Notes under the pieces: generated by a model
What the model saw: only the letters and a program-made list of their open reading frames with translations
The model's database searches: none
What the model was told of the DNA's origin: nothing
Assembly: GCF_030409945.1 (NCBI RefSeq)
Contig: NZ_JAUFQV010000011.1
Location: 1 to 64,000 of the forward strand
From: Vibrio tapetis subsp. quintayensis
Lineage (GTDB): Bacteria > Pseudomonadota > Gammaproteobacteria > Enterobacterales > Vibrionaceae
Reading direction: 5' to 3'
DNA length: 64,000 nucleotides
Shown here: positions 18,676 through 28,834 of the stretch, in pieces
Position numbering within the stretch: the first letter of the stretch is position 1
Layout: each line of letters starts with the position of its first letter
Program-made: the position numbers and the translations under genes

Positions 18676-20133
18676 CTAAATCTTCAGGCCTGGGCTCAGG
18701 GTTTCGGGCAGCAAGGGCTCTGCGCCTTCCATTGAGGCCATTGGGTAAGCACAGTAATCGGCTGCGTAGAACGCACTTGGTCTTAAGTTTCCTGAAGCAC
18801 CTGGGCCTCCGAATGGTGCGTCGCCGCTTGCTCCGGTAAGTTGCCGATTGCGGTTTACAATACCTGCGCGAATGTGGTCAACAAAGTAATCCCACTCTTC
18901 ATCGTCAGTCGAGATCAAGCCAGCCGATAAGCCAAAGCGAGTCTCGTTAGCTAAGCTTACCGCCTGCTCTAATTTTCCGTAACGCACAACTTGCAATAAT
19001 GGACCGAAGTACTCTTCATCGGGCAAGTTAGTAACCGAACTAACATCAATAATACCCGGTGTCACAAATGCAGCTTTCAAGGGTTTGGCCTCCAATAGGC
19101 TTTCCCCTCCTAACGACTGTAAGTGGCTCTGTGCTGACAAGATAACTTGTGCCGCTTGCAAAGACACTTGGCTGCCCATAAATGGGGCTGGCTCTGCAAA
19201 AGGTTCATCAACTAAGATCTGAGAAGTGGCTTCAACCAGCTTCACCAGTAAAGCATCGCCTTTGTCACCGTGGGGAACATACAAGCGACGAGCACACGTA
19301 CAACGTTGACCTGCACTGATAAACGCTGATTGAATAGTTGTGTATACCGCCGCCTCTAAATCACCGAACTGCTCAGAGATCACCAATGGGTTATTACCCC
19401 CCATTTCTAGAGCGAGCATTTTGTCTGGTTGCCCGGCAAATTGTTTGTGCAAAATGTGCCCTGTATTAGCACTGCCCGTAAACAATACTCCATCAATACC
19501 AGTGTGACTTGCCAAAGCGATACCTGTTTCTTTAGCACCTTGTACTAAGTTAATCACGCCGTCGGGTAGACCTGCTTGTTGCCAAAGTTTCATGACAATT
19601 TCAGCCACCATAGGCGTTTGCTCTGAAGGCTTAAACACCACGGTATTCCCCGCAAGCAATGCAGGAACAATATGCCCGTTAGGCAAGTGAGCCGGGAAGT
19701 TATACGGCCCAAATACGGCCATCACGCCAAGAGGACGATGACGAAGTACCACATCATTACCTGCCACCTGCTTACGAGCTTCTCCCGTACGCTCATGGTA
19801 GGCGCGAATTGAAATGGCAATTTTCCCCACCATGGCACCCGCTTCTGTGCGAGTTTCCCATAATGGTTTTCCTGTTTCTTGAGCAATCGCAACCGCAATT
19901 TGCTCACTGTGTTCTTTTACCTTTTCACCGAAAGCTTGCACAACCGCTTCACGCTCAGCAAAAGAGAATTTCTTCCAACTTAAAAAAGCAGCTCGGGCAG
20001 ATTGAACCGCCAGATCGACTTGCTCAGGGCGTGCTACTTTGCCTTGCCACACGACCTTATCGTTGTACGGGCTGATAGAGTTTAAAAGCTCTCCCGTGCC
20101 TTCTTGCCATTCTCCGTTGATCCACTGAGTCAT
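18676..20133 (-). CDS. astD: Succinylglutamate-semialdehyde dehydrogenase
   Basis: This NAD-dependent aldehyde dehydrogenase oxidises N-succinylglutamate semialdehyde in the arginine succinyltransferase (AST) pathway. The 485-residue product has the catalytic cysteine in [11 protein letters not shown], the glutamate in A-L-E-M-G-G-N-N-P and the glycine motif F-T-G-S-A-N-T-G. It opens with the family's W-I-N-G-E-W. It follows astA by 25 bp on the same strand, so astC-astA-astD form the usual operon. AstB and AstE, needed to complete the pathway, are not in this window. Confidence 0.96.
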   Translation of the reverse strand: MTQWINGEWQEGTGELLNSISPYNDKVVWQGKVARPEQVDLAVQSARAAFLSWKKFSFAEREAVVQAFGEKVKEHSEQIAVAIAQETGKPLWETRTEAGAMVGKIAISIRAYHERTGEARKQVAGNDVVLRHRPLGVMAVFGPYNFPAHLPNGHIVPALLAGNTVVFKPSEQTPMVAEIVMKLWQQAGLPDGVINLVQGAKETGIALASHTGIDGVLFTGSANTGHILHKQFAGQPDKMLALEMGGNNPLVISEQFGDLEAAVYTTIQSAFISAGQRCTCARRLYVPHGDKGDALLVKLVEATSQILVDEPFAEPAPFMGSQVSLQAAQVILSAQSHLQSLGGESLLEAKPLKAAFVTPGIIDVSSVTNLPDEEYFGPLLQVVRYGKLEQAVSLANETRFGLSAGLISTDDEEWDYFVDHIRAGIVNRNRQLTGASGDAPFGGPGASGNLRPSAFYAADYCAYPMASMEGAEPLLPETLSPGLKI

Positions 20134-20158
20134 GATGTGTCCTTACTGTTTTACTAAT

Positions 20159-21178
20159 TTACTGAGGAAGTAAACGAACGTATTCGCCTTCGGCAACATT
20201 CAACGCTTGCGCGACGTCTTGGCTTAAAATGACGCTTTCACTTTCTAAATCAAACGCTGCTTTTGCTGCGGTTGCTCTGAAATGCTCAAATGATGTATTT
20301 GCGATTAGGTAGTCTTTGCTACTGGAATGATCGCTGATCACGACCTTGCCTCGGTAGGAATGCTTTACCGATTCAATATTACGCAGATCACACTCAACCG
20401 TTGGGCCAGCGTCGAAAATATCGACATAACCTCGACAACTAAACCCTTCGTTTTCAAGTAAACGTAAAGCAGGGCGAGTGTTGTCATGTACCTTACCGAT
20501 AACCGCCTGCGCTTCTTTACTCAGCAAGTTAACGTAAATAGGCAGCTTCGGCATTAAGTCAGCAATAAAGCCTTTTTTTCCGATACCCGTTAGGTAATCC
20601 GCTTCGGTAAATTCAATGGAAAAGAAGTGCTCTTGCAACCACTGCCAAAAAGGAGAATTACCATTGTCGTCAGACACACCTCGCATCTCAGCAAACACGG
20701 TTTCTGAAAAACGTTCTGGATGCTCTGCCATCATTAGAAATCGGCATTTAGACATTAAGCGACCATTCAAACCTTGGCGGAAATCTGGTCGTAAAAATAA
20801 GGTGCAGACTTCACTGCATCCTGTGTAATTATTCCCAAACGTAAGCAGCTTAACGATGTTGTTCACACCCAACTTTGGCGAAGAGTGAACCACCTTACTG
20901 ATATGATAAGTATAGAAAGGCACATCCCACCCGATAGAAGCCTCTATACCGGTAGTACCCGCGACTTCTCCGGTTTCAGAATCAAATCCAACCATCAAAT
21001 ACCCTTCATCACCAGGCCCGGTTACATTGGGCTTCGTAAAACTGGTAACGGAGTGATTAATCCGATTGGTTAACAGTTCTTCATTAACGGGTAATGAAGT
21101 AAATCCATGTCCAGATTCAACCGCGCACGTATGCAGCGCATCGTAATCATCTTTTGATATAGGGCGAACTACTAGCAT
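20159..21178 (-). CDS. astA: Arginine N-succinyltransferase
   Basis: AstA transfers succinate from succinyl-CoA to arginine, the first AST-pathway step. The 339-residue product begins M-L-V-V-R-P-I-S-K-D-D-Y and has the family segments G-H-G-F-T-S-L-P, G-Y-L-M-V-G-F-D, and F-L-R-P-D-F-R-Q-G-x-N-G-R-L-M-S-K-C-R-F. The ATG follows GGGAGTTGAG. It lies between astC and astD. A heptad array of about 140 bp separates it from astC, so the operon is interrupted by repeat DNA at this junction. Confidence 0.96.
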   Translation of the reverse strand: MLVVRPISKDDYDALHTCAVESGHGFTSLPVNEELLTNRINHSVTSFTKPNVTGPGDEGYLMVGFDSETGEVAGTTGIEASIGWDVPFYTYHISKVVHSSPKLGVNNIVKLLTFGNNYTGCSEVCTLFLRPDFRQGLNGRLMSKCRFLMMAEHPERFSETVFAEMRGVSDDNGNSPFWQWLQEHFFSIEFTEADYLTGIGKKGFIADLMPKLPIYVNLLSKEAQAVIGKVHDNTRPALRLLENEGFSCRGYVDIFDAGPTVECDLRNIESVKHSYRGKVVISDHSSSKDYLIANTSFEHFRATAAKAAFDLESESVILSQDVAQALNVAEGEYVRLLPQ

Positions 21179-21200
21179 CTCAACTCCCTCTGGTAACTGG

Positions 21201-21342
21201 TAAGTACTAGGTACTAAACCCTAAAAGCGAAGTAAAAGCCTTCCCTCCCAGAGCCCAACACCTACCCCTTCAAACTTAGCTTCTAGCACTTAACTTTTAA
21301 CACTTCGCTCTTAGCCTTTAGTACTTAGCTTTTAGTACTTAA
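21201..21342. repeat. Heptad-repeat array between astC and astA
   Basis: Forward-type units appear at about 21201-21239 and inverted units (CTTAGCT, TCTAGCA, CTTAACT, TTTAACA, CTTCGCT, CTTAGCC, TTTAGTA) at about 21272-21342. The astC stop codon (21325) is inside the inverted block, so the repeat encodes the last codons of astC. Confidence 0.9.
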
Positions 21343-22539
21343 CCCAGCAATCGCTTTTTCAAGCTTCGCTAGACCTTGTTCGATATCTTCTTTGCTGATC
21401 ACTAAAGACGGTGTGAAACGCACCACATTTGCACCAGCAACCAAAACCAACAGCCCTTCATTACCAGCGGCAACCAAGATGTCTCGAGCTCTGCCTTGCC
21501 ACTCATCATTGAGTGCGGCACCAAGTAACAAACCTTGACCACGGATTTCACTGAAAATCGGGTACTTCAGATTAATTCTAGTCAATCCCTCGCGAAATAG
21601 GGCTTCGCGCTCTTTAACGCCCGCTAGAGTTTCTGGTTGGCTCACCACATCAACGACCGCTTCTGCTACTGCACACGCTAACGGGTTACCGCCATAGGTA
21701 GAGCCGTGTGTGCCCACTTTCATGTGTTTAGCCAGCTTATCTGTCGTCAACATCGCGCCAATCGGAAAACCACCACCAAGCGACTTAGCGGTACTTAAAA
21801 TATCCGGTATTACGTCAATGCCTTGGTAAGCATAAAAATTACCGGTGCGACCATTACCCGTTTGCACTTCATCAAAGATCAATAGCGCATTGTGCTCATC
21901 ACATAATTCACGTACTGCTTGGGCAAATTCAGCGGTAGGAGAAACAATACCGCCCTCGCCTTGCAGGGGTTCCATCATGATGGCGCAAGTACGAGAAGAC
22001 ATATGTGCTTTAAGCGCTTCAACGTCGTTATAAGGTAAATGAGTAATATCACCGGGTTTAGGGCCGAAACCGTCTGAATAAGCAGCTTGACCACCCACAG
22101 TAACGGTAAAAAAAGTACGACCGTGGAAACCTTGCTTAAAAGCAATGATTTCAGATTTTTCTGCGCCATGTTCGTCGGCAGCCCAGCGACGTGCCAGCTT
22201 CAACGCGGCTTCATTCGCTTCAGCGCCTGAGTTAGCAAAAAAGACTTTTTCAGCAAAGCTTACTTCCGTAAGTTTTTTTGCCAAACGTAACGCTGGCTCA
22301 TTGGTCATGACATTACTTAAGTGCCACAACTTATTCGCTTGATCGGTTAGAGCTGTAACCATCGCCGGGTGACAATGCCCTAAACAGCTCACGGCAATAC
22401 CACCAGCAAAATCAATATACTCTTTGTCGTTTTGGTCCCAAATACGAGAACCTTCACCGCGGACAGGGATGATTTCCATCGGGCTATAACAAGGAACCAT
22501 GACCTCATCAAACCAACTGCGCTCTACTTTGTTTTCCAT
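21325..22539 (-). CDS. astC: Succinylornithine/acetylornithine transaminase
   Basis: This is a class-III PLP aminotransferase acting on succinylornithine in arginine catabolism; such enzymes often also serve as ArgD in arginine synthesis. About 404 residues with R-G-E-G-S-R-I-W-D, the PLP lysine in [11 protein letters not shown] and I-F-D-E-V-Q-T-G. The ATG at 22539 has AGG eight bases upstream; ATG at 22545 and GTG at 22548 are alternatives. Residues Ser-Thr-Lys-Ser and the stop come from the heptad repeat. Its neighbours astA and astD favour the catabolic name. Confidence 0.93.
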   Translation of the reverse strand: MENKVERSWFDEVMVPCYSPMEIIPVRGEGSRIWDQNDKEYIDFAGGIAVSCLGHCHPAMVTALTDQANKLWHLSNVMTNEPALRLAKKLTEVSFAEKVFFANSGAEANEAALKLARRWAADEHGAEKSEIIAFKQGFHGRTFFTVTVGGQAAYSDGFGPKPGDITHLPYNDVEALKAHMSSRTCAIMMEPLQGEGGIVSPTAEFAQAVRELCDEHNALLIFDEVQTGNGRTGNFYAYQGIDVIPDILSTAKSLGGGFPIGAMLTTDKLAKHMKVGTHGSTYGGNPLACAVAEAVVDVVSQPETLAGVKEREALFREGLTRINLKYPIFSEIRGQGLLLGAALNDEWQGRARDILVAAGNEGLLVLVAGANVVRFTPSLVISKEDIEQGLAKLEKAIAGLSTKS

Positions 22540-22618
22540 AGTCATCACCTATTCCATTTTTTCCAATGCACCGACAAGTAGCCACTTATTACGTGGTGGT
22601 ATTTTCTACTGATTCCGC

Positions 22619-22648
22619 ATTGTATTTACATTTTATTAACTAATTCAA
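22619..22648 (-). promoter_or_regulatory. Candidate promoter of the ast operon
   Basis: The 373-bp gap 22549-22921 between pabA and astC contains no gene. On the minus strand TTGAAT (22643-22648) and TACAAT (22619-22624) are spaced 18 bp apart, about 80 bp before the astC start. A TGAATTAGTTAAT stretch overlapping it loosely resembles half an ArgR box. I saw no convincing sigma-54 element. The rest of the gap is AT-rich. Confidence 0.45.
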
Positions 22649-22921
22649 TAGTCATTTGTGCTTTTGCACCCCATACATGGCAGAAAAACATCATGCCACA
22701 TGACTATTTATGCAGGAAAGTGAATCAATAATGAAGTTATTTCTTAAACTATTTTTTGAACAATATAAATAGACAGGCACACAAAGGCTTATAAGCACTC
22801 AGCGCTTTATCTTGTGCATAATATTTCAAACTGAATTTGAATGGCGGTAAAAGCGACAGATGTTAAGAAAAGTGATCGGTATCGGGTTTGTATTGAGAAC
22901 TAAATATAGGTGTTTAACCCT

Positions 22922-23500
22922 TTAGCGAGCTAAAAAATTGGCCAAAAGATCGCGACCTTGCTCGGTCTTGATGGATTCAGGGTGAAACTGCACCGCATCG
23001 ATGGGTAATGTCTTGTGTTGGTAGCCCATGATCTCATCCATTTCGCCATTTTCTAATACCGTCCACGCGGTAATTTCAAAGCAATCTGGCAGGGTATCGG
23101 TCTGTACTACCAGTGAATGGTAGCGAGTCACCGTGAGTGGGTTATTTAAGGCTTTAAACACACTCTGATTGGTATGAGCGATTGGAGAGGTTTTACCGTG
23201 CATCACTTGTCTTGCACGTACGATTTTAGCACCAAATACCTGAGCTATGGCTTGGTGACCTAAGCAAACACCAAGAATCGGCAGTTTACCTGCAAAGTAA
23301 TCAATGGCCGCCAGCGAGATACCGGCTTCGTTCGGTGTACATGGCCCCGGAGATATCACAAGGTGACTAGGGTTAAGCGCCTCTATCTGCTCAATGCTGA
23401 TTTCATCGTTACGAATAACTTGTACTTCAACACCCAACTCGCAGAAATACTGGTAGAGGTTGTAGGTAAAGGAATCGTAATTATCGATGATTAACAACAT
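22922..23500 (-). CDS. pabA: Aminodeoxychorismate/anthranilate synthase component II (glutamine amidotransferase)
   Basis: This is a class-I glutamine amidotransferase that supplies ammonia to PabB for folate synthesis or to TrpE for tryptophan synthesis. The 192-residue product begins [14 protein letters not shown] and has the nucleophile in G-V-C-L-G-H-Q, the oxyanion P-G-P-C-T-P, and the His-Glu pair in Q-F-H-P-E-S. It stands alone between the ast operon and the nuclease gene, away from trp genes, which favours PabA. The same position is occupied by a TrpG/PabA gene in V. cholerae as I recall. Confidence 0.92.
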   Translation of the reverse strand: MLLIIDNYDSFTYNLYQYFCELGVEVQVIRNDEISIEQIEALNPSHLVISPGPCTPNEAGISLAAIDYFAGKLPILGVCLGHQAIAQVFGAKIVRARQVMHGKTSPIAHTNQSVFKALNNPLTVTRYHSLVVQTDTLPDCFEITAWTVLENGEMDEIMGYQHKTLPIDAVQFHPESIKTEQGRDLLANFLAR

Positions 23501-23587
23501 AAAGGTGATCGTTTGCTTTTATTAGAGGGCGGTATTGTGCAATAGCCAAAAAGAAAGGCAAGTAGAATGTGAAGCTAAGATAAAAAT

Positions 23588-23609
23588 AAGGCCAGCATAC
23601 GCTGGCCTT
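23588..23609 (-). terminator. Terminator after the minus-strand secreted nuclease gene
   Basis: A perfect 9-bp stem, AAGGCCAGC with GCTGGCCTT, has a four-base loop. On the minus strand it is followed by TATTTTTA. It lies 57 bp past the nuclease stop and before pabA. Confidence 0.85.
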
Positions 23610-23665
23610 CAAGCTTTACAGTTTCTTTAAGTTGCAAAGAAGGCTGTTAGAGTGACTTCTTCTAC

Positions 23666-26600
23666 TTACTGACGACGACGGCGTAGGAAGCCAAAGCCGA
23701 ACAGAGCGAATAGACCGCCTAGACCGAATGCACCACCTGAACCGCCAGTGCCATCATATTCTGGAATTGCGATCGAAGGAGTTAACGAATCACGCTTCAC
23801 AACTTTAACTGATACTAATGAGTCAGTTTTAGGAATTGTAATGGTCTTTTTAACAGGTTCTACGCTTGATGCCATCGTCTGTACTGCTGGTGCAACTACC
23901 ACTTCACCGGCCTCGTTAACCCAACGTTCACCGGTCAACTTAACACTAAAGGTATAATCACCAGCTTTAAAGCCAACTACATCAAATTTGATCGTTTGAT
24001 TACCCGACTTAGTCAGCTTCACAGTAGGAACCGCAACAGGGTGATCTGGCATAGGAGAAATTACCAATTGTGCAATGTCTCCTGCTTTTGGTAAGTCTTC
24101 ACCACCAAGCTCAGTTGAAGCACTAATATTGATTGGAAATGGTATCTCCATTCGATCACTCTTCACTGCTACTGTTACTCGGTTTTCCCCTGCTTCAGCA
24201 TAACGGTAACTAAGCGAGATTAAAGCTGAATCATGATCTGATGAACGGAATGCCGTTTTCTCATAGAACGGATTTAAGTTCGTATCGTTATCGTTATCTT
24301 TATACTTGCCTTGATAATCAAACAACGTTGATTCAGCAGCATTGATATGCCAGTCCACAGCATCGATCATACGGCTATCAAGTGATTTAGAAATTAACAC
24401 ATGATCCAACGAGCCGACTTCATCATTGTAAGAATAACTCCAACTTTGCTTCCCATGTTCAGCATCTTTCTTACCTACGGCATTAATAAAGCCATATGTC
24501 TTAGTAATAACTGCACCATCTGCGCCAAACTGTGGTTTCTTGCCAATAAATGTATTAGCAGCCGCTTTCAACACCTTGCCCGTAGGGTTGGAAGTCAGAA
24601 CTAACATTGGATCTTCATTTGCATAGGAGTTCATATCACCAACTACCACTTGGTCTCCTCCCATTTTCGCTAGTTGCTCACCCAATTGGTAAGCAGCCGC
24701 TACTCGAAAGTTCTCACATGAACCTTGGTAGTCATCATCCTTTACTTTGCCTTTTTTAGGATCAAAGCTTGTCCATTCTTGCCAACCAGCCCAATCATCA
24801 TTACAAGTAGACCCTTTAGATTTCAGGTGGTTAACTGCAACCGTCACTTCTTTGCCGGTGTTAAGGACTTGGAAAGTCGCGGCAATAGAATCACGTTGAT
24901 AATTTCGACCACTTTCAACCATCTCTCCATTCGATTTAACAATCGGTTGACCACTATCGTCAACAACCGGATCGCCGATTTGAGAAGGCATTGGAATCAC
25001 CTTACCCGCTTTAAGCGACACTTTTGAGGGGCGATAGAACAAGCCAGTTGTAATCGCATCTCCACCAACAGAGTCCAACGCATCAAGTACTGTGTCACCA
25101 TTAGAGTCAAAGCCAACAAACGTATAACGATTATGAATTGAATTTTGATTATTACGATTAGAATAGCGATCATCCGAGAACTTAGCATTTACGGCATTGA
25201 GTAGTTCTTTAATCGCACTACGATCACCAAAGCCATTATTCTCAACTTCCATCAAACCAACAATATCAGCATTAAGCCCATATATTGCTTCAACTATTTT
25301 AGCTTGTTGACGATCAAAATCTTCTTGGTTTTCTGCCCCTCGGTTTTCCCCATGGGTATTAGTATCTCCACCAAATGGTGAATTGAAATAGTTAAGTACG
25401 TTTTGAGTAGCTATTTTTATCGCAAAGCGATCATTTGTTGTAGAAGTGCTGATCTTAGGTTTAGCCTGACGAGGTGTATTATGAATAAAGGCATTTTTAT
25501 CAACTGTATTTGTCACCATCATACGGAAATCTCCATATGAATAATGAATTACACCTTCTAAACCTATAACCGAATCATCAATACGAATATGATTGTCATA
25601 ACTAAATGTAGGGTAAAAAGGCACCACACCATTACCTGGTGCCTCATCTGTATCGACAATTAGACGGTAATCATTATTCTGACTCTTTTGAGCTTTTGAT
25701 TCAGCACTACCAGCCGCATGCTCTTGGTTTGGTTGCATATTAGGGCGTTTATAGGCCACTACCATATTGTTACGTCGGCTGCCATAATCATAACCAAAGG
25801 TACGAGAAACTCGCATATTTTGATCGTCTTCAGCGACTGAGTCCATGTCTTTGACAAGCTTGACAGGCATACCTTCATAACGCTCTAAAGTAGAGCGGAA
25901 AGTATCACCATCACTGGAAATTCGCACTAATTCAACCGGTGTAGGTATTACCACGCTTGCATTTTTCACTTCCCACTTATTATCGGTAGGAACAAGCATT
26001 GTAACGCCATAGTCTTCTTTCACTTTAGCTCTAACACAAATCTGTTGGCCAACCATATCTTGCGATACAGGAGCTGATGTTTTAACAAATACACCATCCG
26101 AAGTTTTTGCATTACCATCTGCATCTGCATCAAAAAGGAAAAAACCACCTTTAAGTAAAGTTTTTGATACAGCACTAACAACACCGGTGACTAAGTATTC
26201 ATCTGTTGAAGTGTAACCCGAAGTAATAAGAGGAGAAGAGTAACCTTCACCTTGCACTTCACCAATCATCTTATGAGAGATAGATCCTTCAGCATCTGTA
26301 CATGGTGTAGCTGCGACTGATTGAGGGGCCAATGCAGGATCACCTAAACCAGAAAAAGTGTTTTTTGCCTCTTGCAGCCAACTATCAGACTTGTAGGTTG
26401 CACTTTGTGCTTTATTAGCGTTATAACGACGCAAAGTTACATCTTTACCCCAATTGCTTGAGCTGCCTATAACTCCAATTACATCTAGCAATACTGGTGC
26501 ACTTGAATTCGAAACATCACGCAAAGCCACAGCATCATTGCCATTATAGTAAACCTTTGCGTTTACAACTTGTGCCCCAAACTTGCTTTTCGCTGATTCA

Positions 26601-26929
26601 AGAGCATCAATTTGTGCTTGCTCATTGCTCGAACTTGACGGGTTTCGCAACACCAAGGATTTACCAGCCGAAAGAGTAATTCCGCTAAGTGCTGATGAGC
26701 CATCGTCTAAATCAATACGAGTCCAAGTTGCACCGTCTTTTTGATAAGCAATATCTATATTACTAGGAAAAACAAAGTCACTTGCTCCTAAGTTCGTAAT
26801 CTCTACGGCTTTGTTATTATACCCACCTTCCATATATTCAGAAATGATGATGTCATTAATATCAGCTAGCGCAGAAGCACTCAAAATACTGGTGATTGCA
26901 CCTGCCAGTACGGTCATTTTTTTGTTCAT
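23666..26929 (-). CDS. ExeM/NucH (Xds-like) extracellular endonuclease with GlyGly-CTERM anchor
   Basis: This is a large secreted DNase. The 1087-residue product has a signal peptide (about 1-24), a lamin-tail-like domain (about 25-180, starting I-I-I-S-E-Y-M-E-G-G), an OB-like region (about 220-330) and an endonuclease/exonuclease/phosphatase domain (about 500-900). The last shows Q-N-V-L-N-Y-F, L-M-E-V-E-N-N-G, V-N-H-L-K-S-K-G, G-D-M-N-S-Y and S-S-D-H-D. The C-terminus is a GlyGly-CTERM signal (G-G-S-G-G, hydrophobic stretch, R-R-R-R), which implies rhombosortase processing and type II secretion. The ATG at 26929 follows AAGGA. It is 23 bp downstream of the porin gene. V. cholerae Xds, in the same position as I recall, is the closest known relative. 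Confidence 0.93.
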   Translation of the reverse strand: MNKKMTVLAGAITSILSASALADINDIIISEYMEGGYNNKAVEITNLGASDFVFPSNIDIAYQKDGATWTRIDLDDGSSALSGITLSAGKSLVLRNPSSSSNEQAQIDALESAKSKFGAQVVNAKVYYNGNDAVALRDVSNSSAPVLLDVIGVIGSSSNWGKDVTLRRYNANKAQSATYKSDSWLQEAKNTFSGLGDPALAPQSVAATPCTDAEGSISHKMIGEVQGEGYSSPLITSGYTSTDEYLVTGVVSAVSKTLLKGGFFLFDADADGNAKTSDGVFVKTSAPVSQDMVGQQICVRAKVKEDYGVTMLVPTDNKWEVKNASVVIPTPVELVRISSDGDTFRSTLERYEGMPVKLVKDMDSVAEDDQNMRVSRTFGYDYGSRRNNMVVAYKRPNMQPNQEHAAGSAESKAQKSQNNDYRLIVDTDEAPGNGVVPFYPTFSYDNHIRIDDSVIGLEGVIHYSYGDFRMMVTNTVDKNAFIHNTPRQAKPKISTSTTNDRFAIKIATQNVLNYFNSPFGGDTNTHGENRGAENQEDFDRQQAKIVEAIYGLNADIVGLMEVENNGFGDRSAIKELLNAVNAKFSDDRYSNRNNQNSIHNRYTFVGFDSNGDTVLDALDSVGGDAITTGLFYRPSKVSLKAGKVIPMPSQIGDPVVDDSGQPIVKSNGEMVESGRNYQRDSIAATFQVLNTGKEVTVAVNHLKSKGSTCNDDWAGWQEWTSFDPKKGKVKDDDYQGSCENFRVAAAYQLGEQLAKMGGDQVVVGDMNSYANEDPMLVLTSNPTGKVLKAAANTFIGKKPQFGADGAVITKTYGFINAVGKKDAEHGKQSWSYSYNDEVGSLDHVLISKSLDSRMIDAVDWHINAAESTLFDYQGKYKDNDNDTNLNPFYEKTAFRSSDHDSALISLSYRYAEAGENRVTVAVKSDRMEIPFPINISASTELGGEDLPKAGDIAQLVISPMPDHPVAVPTVKLTKSGNQTIKFDVVGFKAGDYTFSVKLTGERWVNEAGEVVVAPAVQTMASSVEPVKKTITIPKTDSLVSVKVVKRDSLTPSIAIPEYDGTGGSGGAFGLGGLFALFGFGFLRRRRQ

Positions 26930-26952
26930 TTTCAATTCCTTAATTCCCTGGA

Positions 26953-28026
26953 TTAGAAGTACACACGAGCATATGCGTAGGCACGTTGAGCGGCTTCACC
27001 ACTGTTTAGCTCTAGCGCGATCACAGAGTCACGAGTTGGACGATAGTTGACACCATAAGTTTGCCAAGTACGCTCTTTACCCCAATCATGATTTTTGGTG
27101 TCCCAGGCAGGGCTTTCTTTATCCCACACTTCATATGTTTCATAGTTTGCAGAAACAGTCAGCTCCCATATATCAGTAAGAGCATATTTTGCAGAGACTA
27201 GAGCACCTTTATTTGTAACAGGTTGGTAATCGTTGTAGACATAAACTTTATTTAAAGGATCGGTGTTATCGACCAGCGTTGTTTCAAGAGCAATGTCTTC
27301 TTCTTCGTAGTAACCATTGATACCAATCCAAAGGTCATCTGTTGCACGATAGCGCGCACCAAAGCCAGCTAGTTGCTGCTTACCATATTTAGACTTTCCT
27401 TGAGAACCAGTACGGCGTTCGTAACCCAATACCGCTGAATAATCATCTGCAAAATAGCCGATGTAACTACTAGTGATATTACCTAGTTCAGAACCTGAGC
27501 TTGATTTGGCGTAGTAGGTATACGAAGCGCCAATTTTAAGATCGCCAAAGAAGCGGCCTTCGTATTTTACGGTTTGATCTTGATCTCCCGCTTCACCCGT
27601 TTCAACAGTAGTATCAAAGGTAAAATCACCCCACTTGTCATAATCATCAAACGCTGTATCGGTTAAGCCAGCCTCTAAGTAATGATTATCAAGCACGTCG
27701 TAGCCGATAAAAACTTTATCTATCGCGAGACGCATATCGCCTGAGCCATATTTCCAGTTCTCACGCTCATAATCGAGCTCTAGACGGAAGTGCATTTTAT
27801 CTTTGATACCCTTCACGCCCATCGTGGCAAAAGAGTCATCAATATATTCTTTATCAGCATGAAATTCGCCATACTCGTAGCGAGCTCCAATATGGCCACC
27901 AACACCTACTTCTCCATATAATTTGAGGTAGTCGCCATTTTCATTTTCATAGATGGTTGCTGCATTCGCGCCACTGGCAGCAAACAATGCGGAAAGCGCG
28001 ATTGCTATTGCATTCCTTTTAGTCAT
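26953..28026 (-). CDS. Gram-negative porin-like outer-membrane protein
   Basis: A predicted beta-barrel. The 357-residue product has a signal peptide ending G-A-N-A-A, then alternating amphipathic strands with the porin pattern L-K-L-Y-G-E-V-G-V-G-G and repeated Y/G-rich strands. It ends in A-Y-A-R-V-Y-F, whose terminal phenylalanine is the usual barrel-assembly signal. The ATG at 28026 follows AAGGATAT; an upstream frame extension of 13 residues breaks the signal peptide. It is upstream of and close to the secreted nuclease gene, so the two are probably co-transcribed. Substrate is unknown; uptake of nucleotides or phosphate is only an inference. Confidence 0.88.
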   Translation of the reverse strand: MTKRNAIAIALSALFAASGANAATIYENENGDYLKLYGEVGVGGHIGARYEYGEFHADKEYIDDSFATMGVKGIKDKMHFRLELDYERENWKYGSGDMRLAIDKVFIGYDVLDNHYLEAGLTDTAFDDYDKWGDFTFDTTVETGEAGDQDQTVKYEGRFFGDLKIGASYTYYAKSSSGSELGNITSSYIGYFADDYSAVLGYERRTGSQGKSKYGKQQLAGFGARYRATDDLWIGINGYYEEEDIALETTLVDNTDPLNKVYVYNDYQPVTNKGALVSAKYALTDIWELTVSANYETYEVWDKESPAWDTKNHDWGKERTWQTYGVNYRPTRDSVIALELNSGEAAQRAYAYARVYF

Positions 28027-28834
28027 ATCAATATCCTTGTGACTCATTATTTTATTAATTCTCAATCAATATATTTACAGCAAGTAGTTGCTGAAAGGTT
28101 TTTGCAAGAGCTTAAATAAGCAACTCATAATGTAAATTGGATTTTTATATAAAAAAGACCAAACAAGAGTAATTCTTGCGCGCAACCTTAATATCAGTAA
28201 GGTGCGTAATGTCTCCTTTTAACACTAGATAAAGAAGTTATTTTCACGGTCAATGAGAGATCTATCACTTATAAGTTGGCAATATTTAGATACAAAATAC
28301 ACTTTCAACACTTATAGGTATTGACTTTAATTTTTTCATTATCACCACCTAAAAACTAGAGCTAAGACTCAGTTTTAACTCCAATAATGATATATACCAG
28401 CCAAAACATCAAACAAGCAGCCAAACCAATAAAAAACAACAAATTAAGCAACATTCCCGCGTATTCAAAGACTCTGTAATATAAATTAATTTAATTATTC
28501 TTGCCTATTAAGCCACTCATACCCACAAAAAAAACCAAACATCACACTTTCAACAAAATTTGTTAACAATGAAAAACCAATCCAATAAATGTTCAATTAT
28601 TGGACATAAATCACAATCATAATGTCGAAAAAACCCCTCAGAAGATAAAGTAATACCTAATAAAATAAACGCTAATATTTGTGATGATATCGTTTTCTGT
28701 TGAAAAAAGGATTGCGCAACTAAATAAAGGAACTTTGTCTGAACAATAACCAAGCTGTAGCTATTATCTCCTTAATAATAAAATTGATAATAAGTAATTA
28801 GTTATTAAATTTTAAATCTAACAAAGGTCATAAT
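28027..28834. other. AT-rich divergent intergenic region in the nuclease island
   Basis: This 808-bp region between the porin gene (minus) and the second nuclease gene (plus) has no convincing gene. It is markedly AT-rich with many A- and T-tracts. Visible structures are an imperfect inverted repeat at 28181-28206 (ACCTTA with TAAGGT) and a 7-bp stem, CCAATAA with TTATTGG, at 28582-28603. A candidate plus-strand promoter, TTGATA (28784-28789) with TAAATT (28806-28811), precedes the second nuclease. I searched by eye for Pho boxes and found none. A 67-codon ORF at 28550-28753 is not supported. Confidence 0.6.

Noticed and set aside
22549..22921. Sigma-54 promoter for astC
   Set aside because: The only GG-containing candidate on the minus strand lacks the GC at the -12 position and the proper spacing.
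28550..28753. 67-codon minus-strand ORF in the AT-rich spacer
   Set aside because: No family resemblance, no clear ribosome site, low-complexity AT-driven composition; random ORFs of this size are expected here.
28027..28834. Pho box controlling the nuclease genes
   Set aside because: Xds is phosphate-regulated in V. cholerae, so I looked for tandem CTGTCAT-like elements on both strands and found none convincing by eye.
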